Shown: positions 1 to 8,471 of the stretch, one piece after another
Layout: each line of letters starts with the position of its first letter
Numbering within the stretch: position 1 is the first letter of the stretch
From: JAAUSY01 sp964526735
Lineage (GTDB): Bacteria > Chloroflexota > Chloroflexia > Chloroflexales > Chloroflexaceae
Reading direction: 5' to 3'
NCBI GenBank assembly: GCA_964526735.1
Contig: CAZGLO010000041.1
Location: 1-32,180, forward strand
Length of the DNA stretch: 32,180 nt
Made by a program: the position numbers and the translations under genes
Notes under the pieces: generated by a model
The model's database searches: none
What the model was told of the DNA's origin: nothing
The model's input: only the letters and a program-made list of their open reading frames with translations

Positions 1-365
1 CTCCCACCGCTGAAAGCGGGTGGGTTTCCCGCCCTGAAGGGTAAACAGCTATGAGCAACCAAGAGATGTGCGGCAATCAGCGAGAGGAGACCGCCAGTTG
101 CCAAGGTCTGGTGCATGGTGCCGCCCGCCCGAAACCGCGGCAGTGGAGCCATCCACAGCAGGACGGAGAGCGGGGCAAACCAATATCGCACTCGTTGCTT
201 CCACCCAACAACCGCCGTCGCGATGGTGCTCACCCAAATCGCGGCAAACAGCGTGTGGTGGAGCCATTGGAACGAACGCGTGTGCCACCACCCCCGCTTG
301 ATGCCAAAGCCAAGCAGATAGGTGGTCGTGTAGATCCCCATCGTGATGCGGCGTAGCAGAATCAT
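1..365 (-). CDS. Hypothetical membrane protein, 3'-incomplete, running into the terminal repeat
   Basis: An open minus-strand frame starts at ATG 365 (an upstream in-frame ATG lies at 380) and reaches the window edge with no stop. The start at 365 is preceded by TGGAG at a normal ribosome-binding distance. The product is hydrophobic and rich in Trp, Tyr and His, with perhaps three or four membrane segments, e.g. around LHHTLFAAIWVSTIATAVVG and HQTLATGGLLSLIAAHLLVA. Its last residues (CLPFRAGNPPAFSGG) are encoded entirely by the repeat at 3-55. The true protein may therefore be cut off by an inserted element or continue unseen. The several His residues could suggest heme or metal binding, but I do not recognise the family. 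Codon use matches the neighbours, which makes it more credible than the overlapping frames. Confidence 0.5.
   Translation of the reverse strand, partial: MILLRRITMGIYTTTYLLGFGIKRGWWHTRSFQWLHHTLFAAIWVSTIATAVVGWKQRVRYWFAPLSVLLWMAPLPRFRAGGTMHQTLATGGLLSLIAAHLLVAHSCLPFRAGNPPAFSGG
3..55 (+). repeat. Left copy of a terminal inverted repeat
   Basis: Positions 3-46 are the exact reverse complement of 32137-32180, and 47-55 extend the match with one mismatch against 32128-32136. The repeat holds two hairpins: CCCACCGCT pairs with AGC(G)GGTGGG around a GAA loop, and CCC-TGAA-GGG lies inside a GTTT/AAAC stem. Adjacent palindromes of this kind resemble the ends of IS200/IS605-type elements and their TnpB guide-RNA scaffolds, but no transposase or tnpB is present, so that assignment is inference. 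The location at the very edge suggests the assembly stopped in a multicopy repeat. Confidence 0.85.
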
Positions 366-519
366 CGTATCTCCACGCATCTCCACACGGCGTCATTCAG
401 CAAGCAACAGGCGGCAGGTGGGGCGGGAGGCAGGGAGAGAGTTCAATATACTCAATTTCTCCCCACATCCCTCCCCTAGACCATGCGATGAACAGCTAAC
501 CATGCTCACAGAGCGCTGC

Positions 520-2094
520 TTAGAGCGTCACGCTGTAGGCGCGGTCGATCCACTCTTCACCGCGGATTTTGTTCAAGACATCTTCTGACACCAGCTCATC
601 GACCGTCAAGACCATCACGGCCCCTTCTCGCAACGACCGGCGTCCGACATACATCCCAGAGATGTTGACATCCGCCGCGCCAAGGGTCGTACCAACCCGC
701 CCAATAACGCCTGGTCGGTCGCGGTGGTAGGTCATCAGGAGGTTGCCCGATGGCACGAAGTCAACCCAGTAGCCGTCGGCCTGCACGATGTGCGGCTCGC
801 CACGCAGGATCGTCCCGCTAAAGGTGCGTTGGCCATCGGCGGTATTGGCCTTGAGCACCAACAATCCGGCATAGTTCTCGATCTCGGGCTTGGAGTGTTC
901 GCTGATACGCATCCCGCGGTCGCGGGCAATCAGCGGGGCGTTGACCGGCGTCACGCGGTGTTCGCTAGTTGTCTCCAGCAGCCCTTGGAGCACGGCAAGA
1001 CGAACAGGCAAGCTATCAACCGTCGCCAATTCGCCATAATACTCCAGTTCGTAGTCGCGGACGGGGTCTTCAACCAACTGCATGCAGAGAGAGCCAATCT
1101 GGCGCGCCAGGCCAACATATGGCTGAATAACGCTCCACTCTTCGGGGGCGATGAACGGCGCGTTGACCGCATAGCGCGGGGTGTCGCCACGCAACGCCGA
1201 CAAAATCCCCTCAGCTACGTCCATCCCGACCAATACTTGCGCTTCGGTGGTGGATGCGCCGAGATGCGGGGTGGTGATAATCTTCGGGTGGCCAATCAGT
1301 GGGCTGCCGGTGGGCGGCTCTTGGTTGTAAACGTCGAACGCCGCACCCGCAAGGTGATCGGAATCTAGCGCCTCAACTAATGCTTGCTCATCCACGATAC
1401 CACCGCGGCTGGCGTTGATCAAGAATGCGCCCTTCTTCATCTTGGAGATGGCCGCAGCATCAAACATATTGCGCGTGGCGTCGATGAGCGGGACGTGGAT
1501 AGAGATAATGTCGCTGCGTTCGCGCAATTCATCCATTGAGACCGTCTCAACGCCCAATTGGTTGGCGCGGTCGAGGGAAACAACCGGGTCGTAGGCGATG
1601 ACCTTCATCTGGAAGCCACGCGCACGGCGCGCCACCTCAGAACCAATGCGCCCCAACCCAACCAGGCCAAGCGTCTTGCCGCGGACTTCCCACCCCATAA
1701 ACTTGTTTCGCTCCCACTTCTCGGCCTGGAGCGAAGCGTGGGCTTGGGGGAGTTGGCGGGCCAACGACAGCAATAGCCCCATCGCTAGCTCTGCCACCGC
1801 CACGTTGTTGGAGGCAGGGGCATTGACCACGATAATACCGCGCTTGGTGGCAGCATCGACATCAATATTATCCACCCCAGAGCCGGCGCGCCCAACCACA
1901 CGCAACCGTGTGCCTGCCTCAATGATGTCCTCTCGCACCTTGGTGGCGCTCCGCACGACGAGGGCGTCGTAGTTGGGGAGCACTTCCATCAAGGTCTCTT
2001 TGTCCATCCCAAGACGAACATCAACCTCTGCGCCTTCTTTGAGTGCGTCCAGTCCTTCTGGTGAAATCTTCTCTGCTACAAGAATACGATCCAT
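520..2094 (-). CDS. serA: D-3-phosphoglycerate dehydrogenase
   Basis: A 524-aa protein of the long form that carries an ACT domain. It oxidises 3-phosphoglycerate to 3-phosphohydroxypyruvate with NAD, the first step of serine synthesis, in the cytosol. Residues 1-100 and 285-310 form the substrate-binding domain, with GRAGSGVDNID at about 68-78. Residues 101-284 form the Rossmann domain, with GLGRIG at 146-151. The expected catalytic triad is visible: Arg230 in NASRGGIVDE, Glu259 in YNQEPP and His277 in PHLGAS. An intervening domain follows, then a C-terminal ACT domain from about 450 (HRDRPGVIGRVGTTL). In this family the ACT domain usually mediates serine feedback or oligomerisation. The ATG is preceded by GGAGGAT about 12 nt upstream. 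A 186-bp gap separates it from the upstream glycosyltransferase, so it may have its own promoter, but I see no convincing -35/-10 pair. Confidence 0.96.
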   Translation of the reverse strand: MDRILVAEKISPEGLDALKEGAEVDVRLGMDKETLMEVLPNYDALVVRSATKVREDIIEAGTRLRVVGRAGSGVDNIDVDAATKRGIIVVNAPASNNVAVAELAMGLLLSLARQLPQAHASLQAEKWERNKFMGWEVRGKTLGLVGLGRIGSEVARRARGFQMKVIAYDPVVSLDRANQLGVETVSMDELRERSDIISIHVPLIDATRNMFDAAAISKMKKGAFLINASRGGIVDEQALVEALDSDHLAGAAFDVYNQEPPTGSPLIGHPKIITTPHLGASTTEAQVLVGMDVAEGILSALRGDTPRYAVNAPFIAPEEWSVIQPYVGLARQIGSLCMQLVEDPVRDYELEYYGELATVDSLPVRLAVLQGLLETTSEHRVTPVNAPLIARDRGMRISEHSKPEIENYAGLLVLKANTADGQRTFSGTILRGEPHIVQADGYWVDFVPSGNLLMTYHRDRPGVIGRVGTTLGAADVNISGMYVGRRSLREGAVMVLTVDELVSEDVLNKIRGEEWIDRAYSVTL

Positions 2095-2280
2095 TATTTC
2101 CGGTTATCCTCCATAACTTGTATTTTGTAGACCAATATATGCGAACGCATTGCGAGCCATCTCCTGGTTTGGGCCAAGATATAATGGCGAACCACAATGA
2201 TCATCTAACTCTGATGACTCTGATATCTAACTGACAAGAAGCATATCGTGTCCGTTACAAACCCCAACTATTGTAGCATA

Positions 2281-4392
2281 CTATCGGAATCCATCATCAA
2301 TTGGCTCGTCTGGCTCCCCTTCTAACAGCTCCTCTCCCCCCATTGTCACTGCATATTCTCCCGTTTCGCCCCCAACCGCGTATCGCTCTCCCGTCGCGAT
2401 ATCGTACAACCCCCACACCAATGAACATGTTTCTATCTCCACCCCCTCCACCCCCTCCACCCCGTCCGGCACGGTGAGCGTGTGCAGGTTGAGGAAGCGG
2501 TCGTCTGCCCGCCATTCCGGCGATGGATAGCCAATCGTGTCGTGTTGCGCGATGATATCTCCATTTGCATCGACAAGGTGCAGAAAAACCCGCACTTGCC
2601 GCGGCGAGGGAGAGGGATCGGTGATGTGGAAGAAGAGCGTGACGTTGAGGGTTGCGAGGGGGTGGGGAGGTGTTTGCCGATTGCGCTCAACCGTTATGCC
2701 GGTGATATGCGCCTCCCCGATATGGATATCCAACGGCGTGTGAGGGGCGGGGGTCGATAGGCGTCCTTGCGGCAGGTCAAAGCGGGTGTATGCATATTGC
2801 CCCTCTGATGTAAGCACATTCTCGCCCTGTGCCCCCGCGATGGCCTCTCCAACCCGTGCGTCGGTCGGCGTTGAGGGGGAGATGAGGTAGATTGTTGGAT
2901 GGCCCGGGCGCGCAAGCGGCACACCAAATCGCGCATCAAACCAATGGGCAGAAGCAGTGCGCGGGGCAAGGTAGAGGTACGTTGGGTGGCGGTAGTATTC
3001 CTCGGAGAGGTAGAGATCGACCGCGTCGGGGAGCGATTGCAGGTCGTGGGCGGCATCTGTCGCATAGCCCATATACTCGTAGTAGAGCGATGGCCGTTGC
3101 GCCCACCTCACAAAGTAGTCATAGCCACTCCACCCGCCCATCGCAAGCAAAAGAAGTCCTCCTATCCCCCCCGTCACCGCCATCTGCCGCCACGATGACT
3201 GCCATATGGCAAACCGCTCAAGCCGTTGGAGGGCAACAGCAACAGGCAATGCCCAGAGGATCATAGTGGGCGGGGCCGCACCAATACTGCGCAGGAAATG
3301 GGGGCTATCCCGCGAGAGGATGGCGGGGATGGCAAGGGTAATCCACCATAGCAGTAGCAACGCCATAGGAAGCTCACGGGAGCGCCGTATTGCCATCGCC
3401 ACCCCAATGTAGAACAGCCATCCGGCGAAGGGCGGGAGTGCGGGGTGGTGCGGGACGTTGAAGAAGCCCAACGCATCGCCGCGGATGCCGACTTGGCCAA
3501 TCGTCGCGACGGTGTGGGAAAGTAGTCGCCGGGCGCAGTCGGCAGCAGCGAGGTTGTGACATGCGCCAATCTGCTCGAGCCGCTCCCCCCAATCGTCAGG
3601 GTGGGCGAGGTAGTGGGCAAAGAGGGGCGTGGCGACAACTCCTGCCACAATAACCATCATCGCTATCCCCCGCCAATGCTGCCGCCAGAGGTGCCGATGC
3701 CAGAGGGCAAGGTAGATACCCAACCCCGCCACCAACAACGGCACAATGCGGGAGGAGGTGTAGGTATAGGCCGTCAAGCCAAGCATCACCCCCGCGCCGC
3801 CCCATATGCCCCAATATCGCCCCTCACGCCATTGGAGCGCCTTCATCAGCAGCCACACCCATAGAGTGAGGGTCAGGGGGAGGAGGCTCCCACGAAAGCC
3901 GATACGGTTGATGTGCAACAACCACGGGGCAATCGCCGTACCCCCGGCAGCAAGTAGCGCGACAGATTGCGCATACCGATAGGATGCGAGCAGTTGGCGG
4001 GCGGCGAGAAATATCGCCGGAACAAGCAAACTCCCCACGATGGCCGCAGGCGCGCGGATGGCAAAGATTGTCTGTCCGCAGAGCTTGATCGCCAACGCGA
4101 CCAGATACATATAGCCTGCTTCTTTGCCGGTGTATGAGGAGAAAAAGACCGGCACATGGCCATCAAGGATGTGAAGCGCAAGCATCCCGTTTGAGGCCTC
4201 GTCGTGGTGGAGGCCCGCCGGGAGGCTGCCAAGCTGATACAAGCGCAATCCCGCCGCCATAGCCGTGAGAAAGAGCACGATCAATACGGTAGCAATCGGC
4301 ACGGTGGCAATCGGCCCCAAGGCCGGTAGGCGGTGTTCCTGTGGAGGGCGAAGGGCAGGAGATGAGTGGTGCATCTGGTGTTTATGCGGCAT
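2281..4392 (-). CDS. GT39/ArnT-like membrane glycosyltransferase with C-terminal beta domain
   Basis: A 703-aa integral membrane protein. After a short cytoplasmic N-terminus and a first helix (about 34-50) comes LPAGLHHDEAS, where Asp64-Glu65 match the acidic pair in the first periplasmic loop of GT-C enzymes of the PMT/ArnT type. Roughly ten membrane helices follow to about residue 430, then a soluble extracytoplasmic part ending in a beta-rich domain (about 560-690). Such enzymes move a sugar from a polyprenyl-phosphate donor to a protein, lipid or polysaccharide acceptor outside the membrane; the substrate cannot be read here. It is a distant relative of the five-gene array at 21104-32072. 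Its ATG shares one base with the hemW stop (TAATG), so translation is probably coupled. Short tandem repeats encode PIATVPIATV near the N-terminus and GVEGVEGVE near the C-terminus. Confidence 0.8.
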   Translation of the reverse strand: MPHKHQMHHSSPALRPPQEHRLPALGPIATVPIATVLIVLFLTAMAAGLRLYQLGSLPAGLHHDEASNGMLALHILDGHVPVFFSSYTGKEAGYMYLVALAIKLCGQTIFAIRAPAAIVGSLLVPAIFLAARQLLASYRYAQSVALLAAGGTAIAPWLLHINRIGFRGSLLPLTLTLWVWLLMKALQWREGRYWGIWGGAGVMLGLTAYTYTSSRIVPLLVAGLGIYLALWHRHLWRQHWRGIAMMVIVAGVVATPLFAHYLAHPDDWGERLEQIGACHNLAAADCARRLLSHTVATIGQVGIRGDALGFFNVPHHPALPPFAGWLFYIGVAMAIRRSRELPMALLLLWWITLAIPAILSRDSPHFLRSIGAAPPTMILWALPVAVALQRLERFAIWQSSWRQMAVTGGIGGLLLLAMGGWSGYDYFVRWAQRPSLYYEYMGYATDAAHDLQSLPDAVDLYLSEEYYRHPTYLYLAPRTASAHWFDARFGVPLARPGHPTIYLISPSTPTDARVGEAIAGAQGENVLTSEGQYAYTRFDLPQGRLSTPAPHTPLDIHIGEAHITGITVERNRQTPPHPLATLNVTLFFHITDPSPSPRQVRVFLHLVDANGDIIAQHDTIGYPSPEWRADDRFLNLHTLTVPDGVEGVEGVEIETCSLVWGLYDIATGERYAVGGETGEYAVTMGGEELLEGEPDEPIDDGFR
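2437..2463 (+). repeat. Three tandem 9-bp units in the glycosyltransferase gene
   Basis: The unit ctccacccc occurs three times in a row, the last with one change, and encodes Gly-Val-Glu three times on the minus strand. The array stays in frame and could vary in copy number by slippage. Confidence 0.85.
4286..4315 (+). repeat. Tandem 15-bp duplication near the start of the glycosyltransferase gene
   Basis: acggtagcaatcggc is followed directly by acggtggcaatcggc, with one difference. On the minus strand the pair encodes a duplicated Pro-Ile-Ala-Thr-Val at the edge of the first membrane helix. Confidence 0.8.
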
Positions 4393-5573
4393 TACACGAT
4401 GGCAGAGCAGGCAAATTGCTCAAAAACGTGGTTTCCAAGCATCCGGCCACGGGCGGTCAGGCGGACACCTTCCGAGTCGCGCTCCAACAACCCCTGCTGC
4501 ATCAATGAGGAGATAGTTTCGCTGTAGATCTCCTCCATATCGACCCCACACCGCGCCCGAAAATGGCGATATGTCACGCCATTGCTCATCCGCAAGCCCA
4601 TAAACATCGTCTCCGCAAAGAGGTCGTTGGCCGTGAGGGTTATCTCTTCGGTGCGCGGGCTATGGCCGTGCTGCACCGCGGTGATATACTCCTCTATCGT
4701 GGCGACGTGGGCGTACCGCAAGGGGTATTGATGGCCATACGCGCCGACTCCCGCCGCCAGGTAGTCATCATTGAGCCAGTAGGCGAGGTTGTGATGGCAC
4801 ATCGCATCCCCATTCCGTGCCCAATTGCTAATCTCGTAGTGCAGGTAGCCCGCCCCCGCAAGGCATTCCATCGCATCCTCATACATCATTGCAGTCGTGT
4901 CATCGTCGGGTAGGAGGATATGCTTGCGTTGGATGCGCCGCGCAAGGGGAGTATCATCCTCAAGAATGAGCGAGTAGAGCGAAAGGTGATCGGGCTGCCA
5001 CGCGATAACCTCTTCGAGCGTCTCCTGCCACTGAGCGCGTGTCTGCCCTGGCAGCCCAAAGATGAGGTCAACACTGATATTATCCATCCCCGCCTGCCGC
5101 GCGCCCTCGTAGCTTGCTTGTGCTTCGGCGGCGGTGTGAATGCGTCCAATGCGGCGGAGGGTGGGGTCGTGGAGGGTTTGTACGCCGATGCTCAGCCGGT
5201 TGAAGCCAAGCGCCCGCAATTCGCGGTATGCCGCTGTGGCATCAAGCCCTTGGTCTTCCCTGCCCATCATCAAGCGACCTGGGTTTGCCTCGATGGTGAT
5301 TTCCGCCCCCTCACATGGGATGATGGCGGTGGCGGCCTCAAGGATATGACCAAGGTGCCCCAACGACAAGATAGATGGCGTTCCCCCGCCAAGAAAGATC
5401 GACGGGCGAAAGCGAGGCGAAGCATAGAGCGTCGTGGCGGGGGGGAGCGTGGCAAGCTCTTGGCAGAGCGCCCGGACATATGGCGCTTGCAAATGCTCGC
5501 GGTAGGCATAGGTCGTGAAGTCGCAGTAGCTACAACGACGTTGGCAGAATGGGATGTGGAGGTAGAGATGCAT
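4392..5573 (-). CDS. hemW: HemW-type radical SAM protein (heme chaperone, formerly called HemN-like)
   Basis: A 393-aa radical SAM protein. The N-terminus MHLYLHIPFCQRRCSYCDF holds the CxxxCxxC cluster motif at Cys10, Cys14 and Cys17 followed by Asp-Phe, as in HemW. GGGTPS follows at about 62-67, then NRLSIGVQT and SVDLIFGLPGQT. A HemN-type C-terminal domain follows (about 300-390). At 393 aa and with this cluster motif it fits HemW better than true oxygen-independent coproporphyrinogen oxidase, which is about 450 aa and has a different motif. HemW binds heme and passes it to acceptor cytochromes, which would suit an organism making the ACIII cytochromes seen in this window. It starts 17 bp after lipA and overlaps the next gene by one base. 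No strong ribosome-binding site is visible. Confidence 0.9.
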   Translation of the reverse strand: MHLYLHIPFCQRRCSYCDFTTYAYREHLQAPYVRALCQELATLPPATTLYASPRFRPSIFLGGGTPSILSLGHLGHILEAATAIIPCEGAEITIEANPGRLMMGREDQGLDATAAYRELRALGFNRLSIGVQTLHDPTLRRIGRIHTAAEAQASYEGARQAGMDNISVDLIFGLPGQTRAQWQETLEEVIAWQPDHLSLYSLILEDDTPLARRIQRKHILLPDDDTTAMMYEDAMECLAGAGYLHYEISNWARNGDAMCHHNLAYWLNDDYLAAGVGAYGHQYPLRYAHVATIEEYITAVQHGHSPRTEEITLTANDLFAETMFMGLRMSNGVTYRHFRARCGVDMEEIYSETISSLMQQGLLERDSEGVRLTARGRMLGNHVFEQFACSAIV

Positions 5574-5590
5574 AGAAATAGTGTTTGTGC

Positions 5591-6511
5591 CTACGACTGC
5601 ACGTGAAGATGGGCGTGGTAGCTGCTCCGCACAAGTGCCCCGCTCTCCACATGGCTAAAGCCGCGTTTCAGCCCTTCCTGCTCAAACATCGTGAACTCAT
5701 CAGGGGTGACATAGCGGTGAATGGGCCAATGCTTCTTGGTGGGGGCGAGGTATTGCCCAATCGTCATTACATTGACGTCGTGCGCCCGCAGGATATCCAT
5801 CACCTCAATCACCTCGTCATTGGTTTCGCCTGCCCCCACCATAATCCCGCTTTTGGTCGTCAAGTCGGGGCTATACTGCCGCGCGCGTCCAAGCAACTCC
5901 GCACTACGCTCAAAGCTGGCGCGGGGACGTATCCCTGCGAAGATACGCGGGACAGTCTCGACGTTGTGGTTGAGGACATCGGGGCGGGCGTCAAGGACAA
6001 GCTGCAGCGCTTCCCAATCGCCGTTGAAGTCGGGGATAAGCACTTCTATCTTGCAGTCTGGCAGGCGCTCGTGGATAAGCCGGATGCTGCGGGCGAAGAT
6101 ATCTGCGCCGCCGTCCGGCAAATCATCCCGCGTCACGGAGGTCAGCACCGCATGTCGAAGCTTTAGGTAGGCGACCGCTTCAGCGATACGCTCTGGCTCC
6201 CCCTCATCAAACGACTCCGGCTTGCCCTTGTTGATGGCGCAAAAGTGGCATGCACGAGTACACGTGTCGCCAAGCAGCAGGAAGGTGGCCGTACGGTGGT
6301 TCCAGCATTCGCCGATGTTGGGGCAGCGCGCCTCCTCGCACACCGTGTGCAGGTTGAGTGTGCGCACCAACTTCAAGATATCGGCATGGTTCTCGCCCGA
6401 CGGCGCGCGTACCTTCATCCACGTTGGCCGACGGCGCAACGGTGAGGGCGTGGCCTCATTCGGCGACTCGGGAACGTCGGTCGCGGGCGGGTGGGAGGGG
6501 TGGTGGGTCAT
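5591..6511 (-). CDS. lipA: Lipoyl synthase
   Basis: A 306-aa radical SAM enzyme that inserts two sulfur atoms into octanoyl groups on lipoyl domains of 2-oxoacid dehydrogenases and the glycine cleavage H protein. Both clusters are present. The auxiliary 4Fe-4S ligands are Cys58, Cys63 and Cys69 in CEEARCPNIGEC, and the SAM cluster ligands are Cys84, Cys88 and Cys91 in CTRACHFC. The C-terminal RSSYHA motif (295-300) supplies the serine ligand of the auxiliary cluster. The first 25 residues are Pro-rich and may be an extension; no strong ribosome-binding site decides the start. It follows the nuclease-like gene by 23 bp and precedes hemW by 17 bp, so it probably forms an operon with hemW and the glycosyltransferase. 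Confidence 0.96.
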   Translation of the reverse strand: MTHHPSHPPATDVPESPNEATPSPLRRRPTWMKVRAPSGENHADILKLVRTLNLHTVCEEARCPNIGECWNHRTATFLLLGDTCTRACHFCAINKGKPESFDEGEPERIAEAVAYLKLRHAVLTSVTRDDLPDGGADIFARSIRLIHERLPDCKIEVLIPDFNGDWEALQLVLDARPDVLNHNVETVPRIFAGIRPRASFERSAELLGRARQYSPDLTTKSGIMVGAGETNDEVIEVMDILRAHDVNVMTIGQYLAPTKKHWPIHRYVTPDEFTMFEQEGLKRGFSHVESGALVRSSYHAHLHVQS

Positions 6512-6534
6512 AAGAAAGGGCTTTCTAGGGTTTA

Positions 6535-7062
6535 TCAGGATTTTCGTTTCTTTTTGGAGCGCTCTGTGCTACTCCCACGCAAGAAGGCTCCAATGTCTTC
6601 ATTTTGAGTGATCTTCACGTTACCGTTACCACCAAAGATGTCCTTTAACTCCTCAATAGCTCTCTTATCTTGAGAAGAGCTTGAGTGAGAACGAATGCAA
6701 GCCTTGAATTGGATTTTTCCTGAATATATCCTCTTCAATTTTTTCGAGAGAAAATCATAAGTTTTCTTTATCTGCTCTGGTGCAGTCCCTGTCTGTCCTC
6801 TTTTTAATTCTACCAAACACAATGTCCTGCGTTCTTCTCCCTTCTTTGCATAGAAAATAATAACATCACAGATTTTTCCTTGATTTTGACCTTCACTCAT
6901 CTCTTTCTGCAATGGGCAAAGATCATCGTCTATGCGAAAGAAGAGAATCGTTTCTCCTGCTTCTGGATCAACCCGAATATTGGCTCCCGATTCTCCACAA
7001 CTCGTCTTCCCAACGAGAAGGCAATGAAGCAGTAGGATATTTAGAGGCATTGCACGACTCAC
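6535..7062 (-). CDS. Small PD-(D/E)XK nuclease-like protein paired with the ATPase
   Basis: A 175-aa protein that starts with GTG overlapping the stop of the ATPase gene (TAGTG), so the two are translationally coupled. I do not recognise a named family. The core resembles a restriction-endonuclease fold: ICDVIIF supplies Asp66 and LVELKRG supplies Glu85-x-Lys87, giving the D-Xn-ExK spacing of PD-(D/E)XK nucleases with predicted strands around both. The C-terminus is basic (STERSKKKRKS), consistent with nucleic acid binding. The gene is AT-rich compared with lipA next to it, a sign of transfer. By analogy with defence pairs in which an SMC/OLD-like ATPase senses and a small enzyme acts as effector, it may be a toxic nuclease. 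That role is inference, and an inactive or structural function is possible. Confidence 0.72.
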   Translation of the reverse strand: MSRAMPLNILLLHCLLVGKTSCGESGANIRVDPEAGETILFFRIDDDLCPLQKEMSEGQNQGKICDVIIFYAKKGEERRTLCLVELKRGQTGTAPEQIKKTYDFLSKKLKRIYSGKIQFKACIRSHSSSSQDKRAIEELKDIFGGNGNVKITQNEDIGAFLRGSSTERSKKKRKS

Positions 7063-8471
7063 TATATTTCAAAGAAGATATCACTCACTCTCTCCGAGAC
7101 ATTGCTGAATGTCCGCCAATCAATCATCCCCTCTTCATCAAGGATATTCTTGACCTCACCCTTCTCAAAGAGATACACCGACACATCATCCTGTGAGATG
7201 AATGATTCCGGTTTCTGCAAGAAAAAGAGGTCTTGTATTTCCTCTTTGTTTGGATGCTTTGCAGCCTTCATTAGGTTCACGAGGTGGTCAACCATATAGG
7301 AGCTGTGGGTGGTAATAAGAACGTTCAGGCCCGCTTCAATCAACAAGGCCAGAAACTCCATGAACTTTACCTGCGCTTCCGGGTGGAGGTTCATCTCTGG
7401 TTCGTCTATGACGAGTAACTCCCTGGGTTTCGCAACATAGCGAAGGTAGAGCACCAGCGGGGCAAGTTCTTTGACCATAGATGAAGAGGCGGCCATGTCT
7501 AGGGTGACATTTTCACTAGCCTGAAAAAGCAGTTCCCGTTTCGGGTCTGGTTCCTTTGGGGAGAGATCAGTTGTTCCCCCTAATACATACTCTTCCAAAA
7601 GAGAAGCAAGATCTATGAAGTTCTGTATTTCAGGGGTTTCTTCGGCTTCTTGCTGACGCTCTGTCCAACTCCTTTCAAATGTCTCGTGGTGGAGCAAACC
7701 CAAGAATATTCCTAGGTAGACTGGTGCTAATCGAGGTTGTGCCTCTTCTTTTTCAAGAAGATCTCTTAGTTTTGACGATTCATCACTGGCGGCACGGTTG
7801 AAGGGATAGGTGATAAATGTTGTTCGCTCTGTGGGGAATATTCGTATTTCATTATGTAGAGCATGTGGTAAAAGAAAAAAGACGTTTTGGGCCATGAAAC
7901 CGCAAATAACGCGGTAAGGCAATTTCTCTGATAGGGGGTCTTTCGTCTCTGTATAGAAATAGAGAAAAGGATCCTCGCTCTCCTTTAAAGTACGTAATAA
8001 CGCTTTATCACTGCGTTGACTAATACCAATTCCTGATTGTGAACCCATATTATAGATTTCCGAAGGGAGATCCTTGCTCTCTGCAAAAGAACATTTTATC
8101 TCAAACTCAGGGAAAGACACCCTTTTTGTGCCCATAAACTTACTTAACCACTCACGTGCCGAAAGAGACACCTCGTGGAAATACTGTTCGCCATAGCGGT
8201 GGGCAAAATCGACAAGATTAATTCGTGCATTCCCTTCGTCAATCAATTGGGTTATAGCTTGGTGTAATTCAGGGTATTTCTGTTCTATACTGTCGGTCTG
8301 GTCTATAAGCCGCTGCACATATTCGCGTAACCCGTAATGGCCAAGAACAGCAGCAAGAGAATAAGCTACCCAGGTTTTGCCTGAATTGTTCGGCCCCACG
8401 AATACGGTTAGAGGGCGAAGATCGATGTTCGCGTCTTGTATAACGCCTATGTTACGAATACGAATGTGCAT
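7062..8471 (-). CDS. AAA (OLD-like, AAA_15/AAA_21 type) ATPase
   Basis: The open frame extends to 8630, but I place the start at ATG 8471 (469 aa). It is preceded by AAAGAGGGG, and the family signature begins right there (MHIRIRNIGVIQDANIDL). The 53 residues further upstream are unlike any family. Walker A GPNNSGKT is at 26-33, Walker B LLVIDEPE at about 352-359 followed by MNLHPEAQ, and the switch THSS around His389. This is the ABC-type head seen in OLD, SMC-like and RecF-like ATPases. No TOPRIM domain follows, unlike true OLD nucleases; instead the coupled downstream gene supplies a nuclease-like partner. Such pairs are common in anti-phage defence, and the low GC of both genes against GC-rich flanks supports acquisition as a cassette. 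Function in defence is inferred. Confidence 0.85.
   Translation of the reverse strand: MHIRIRNIGVIQDANIDLRPLTVFVGPNNSGKTWVAYSLAAVLGHYGLREYVQRLIDQTDSIEQKYPELHQAITQLIDEGNARINLVDFAHRYGEQYFHEVSLSAREWLSKFMGTKRVSFPEFEIKCSFAESKDLPSEIYNMGSQSGIGISQRSDKALLRTLKESEDPFLYFYTETKDPLSEKLPYRVICGFMAQNVFFLLPHALHNEIRIFPTERTTFITYPFNRAASDESSKLRDLLEKEEAQPRLAPVYLGIFLGLLHHETFERSWTERQQEAEETPEIQNFIDLASLLEEYVLGGTTDLSPKEPDPKRELLFQASENVTLDMAASSSMVKELAPLVLYLRYVAKPRELLVIDEPEMNLHPEAQVKFMEFLALLIEAGLNVLITTHSSYMVDHLVNLMKAAKHPNKEEIQDLFFLQKPESFISQDDVSVYLFEKGEVKNILDEEGMIDWRTFSNVSERVSDIFFEI

Noticed and set aside
724..1368. Long plus-strand frame opposite serA
   Set aside because: It is a mirror of the serA codon pattern with no domain features. 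The same applies to the long plus-strand frames opposite lipA, the kinase, actB, actC, actF and the glycosyltransferases.
2437..2463. CRISPR-like short repeats
   Set aside because: These are contiguous 9-bp in-frame units with no spacers. No repeat-spacer array or cas gene was seen anywhere in the window.
7062..8471. PARIS, Gabija or true OLD system
   Set aside because: No TOPRIM domain is seen in the ATPase or its partner, and no UvrD-like helicase is present. The partner looks like PD-(D/E)XK instead.
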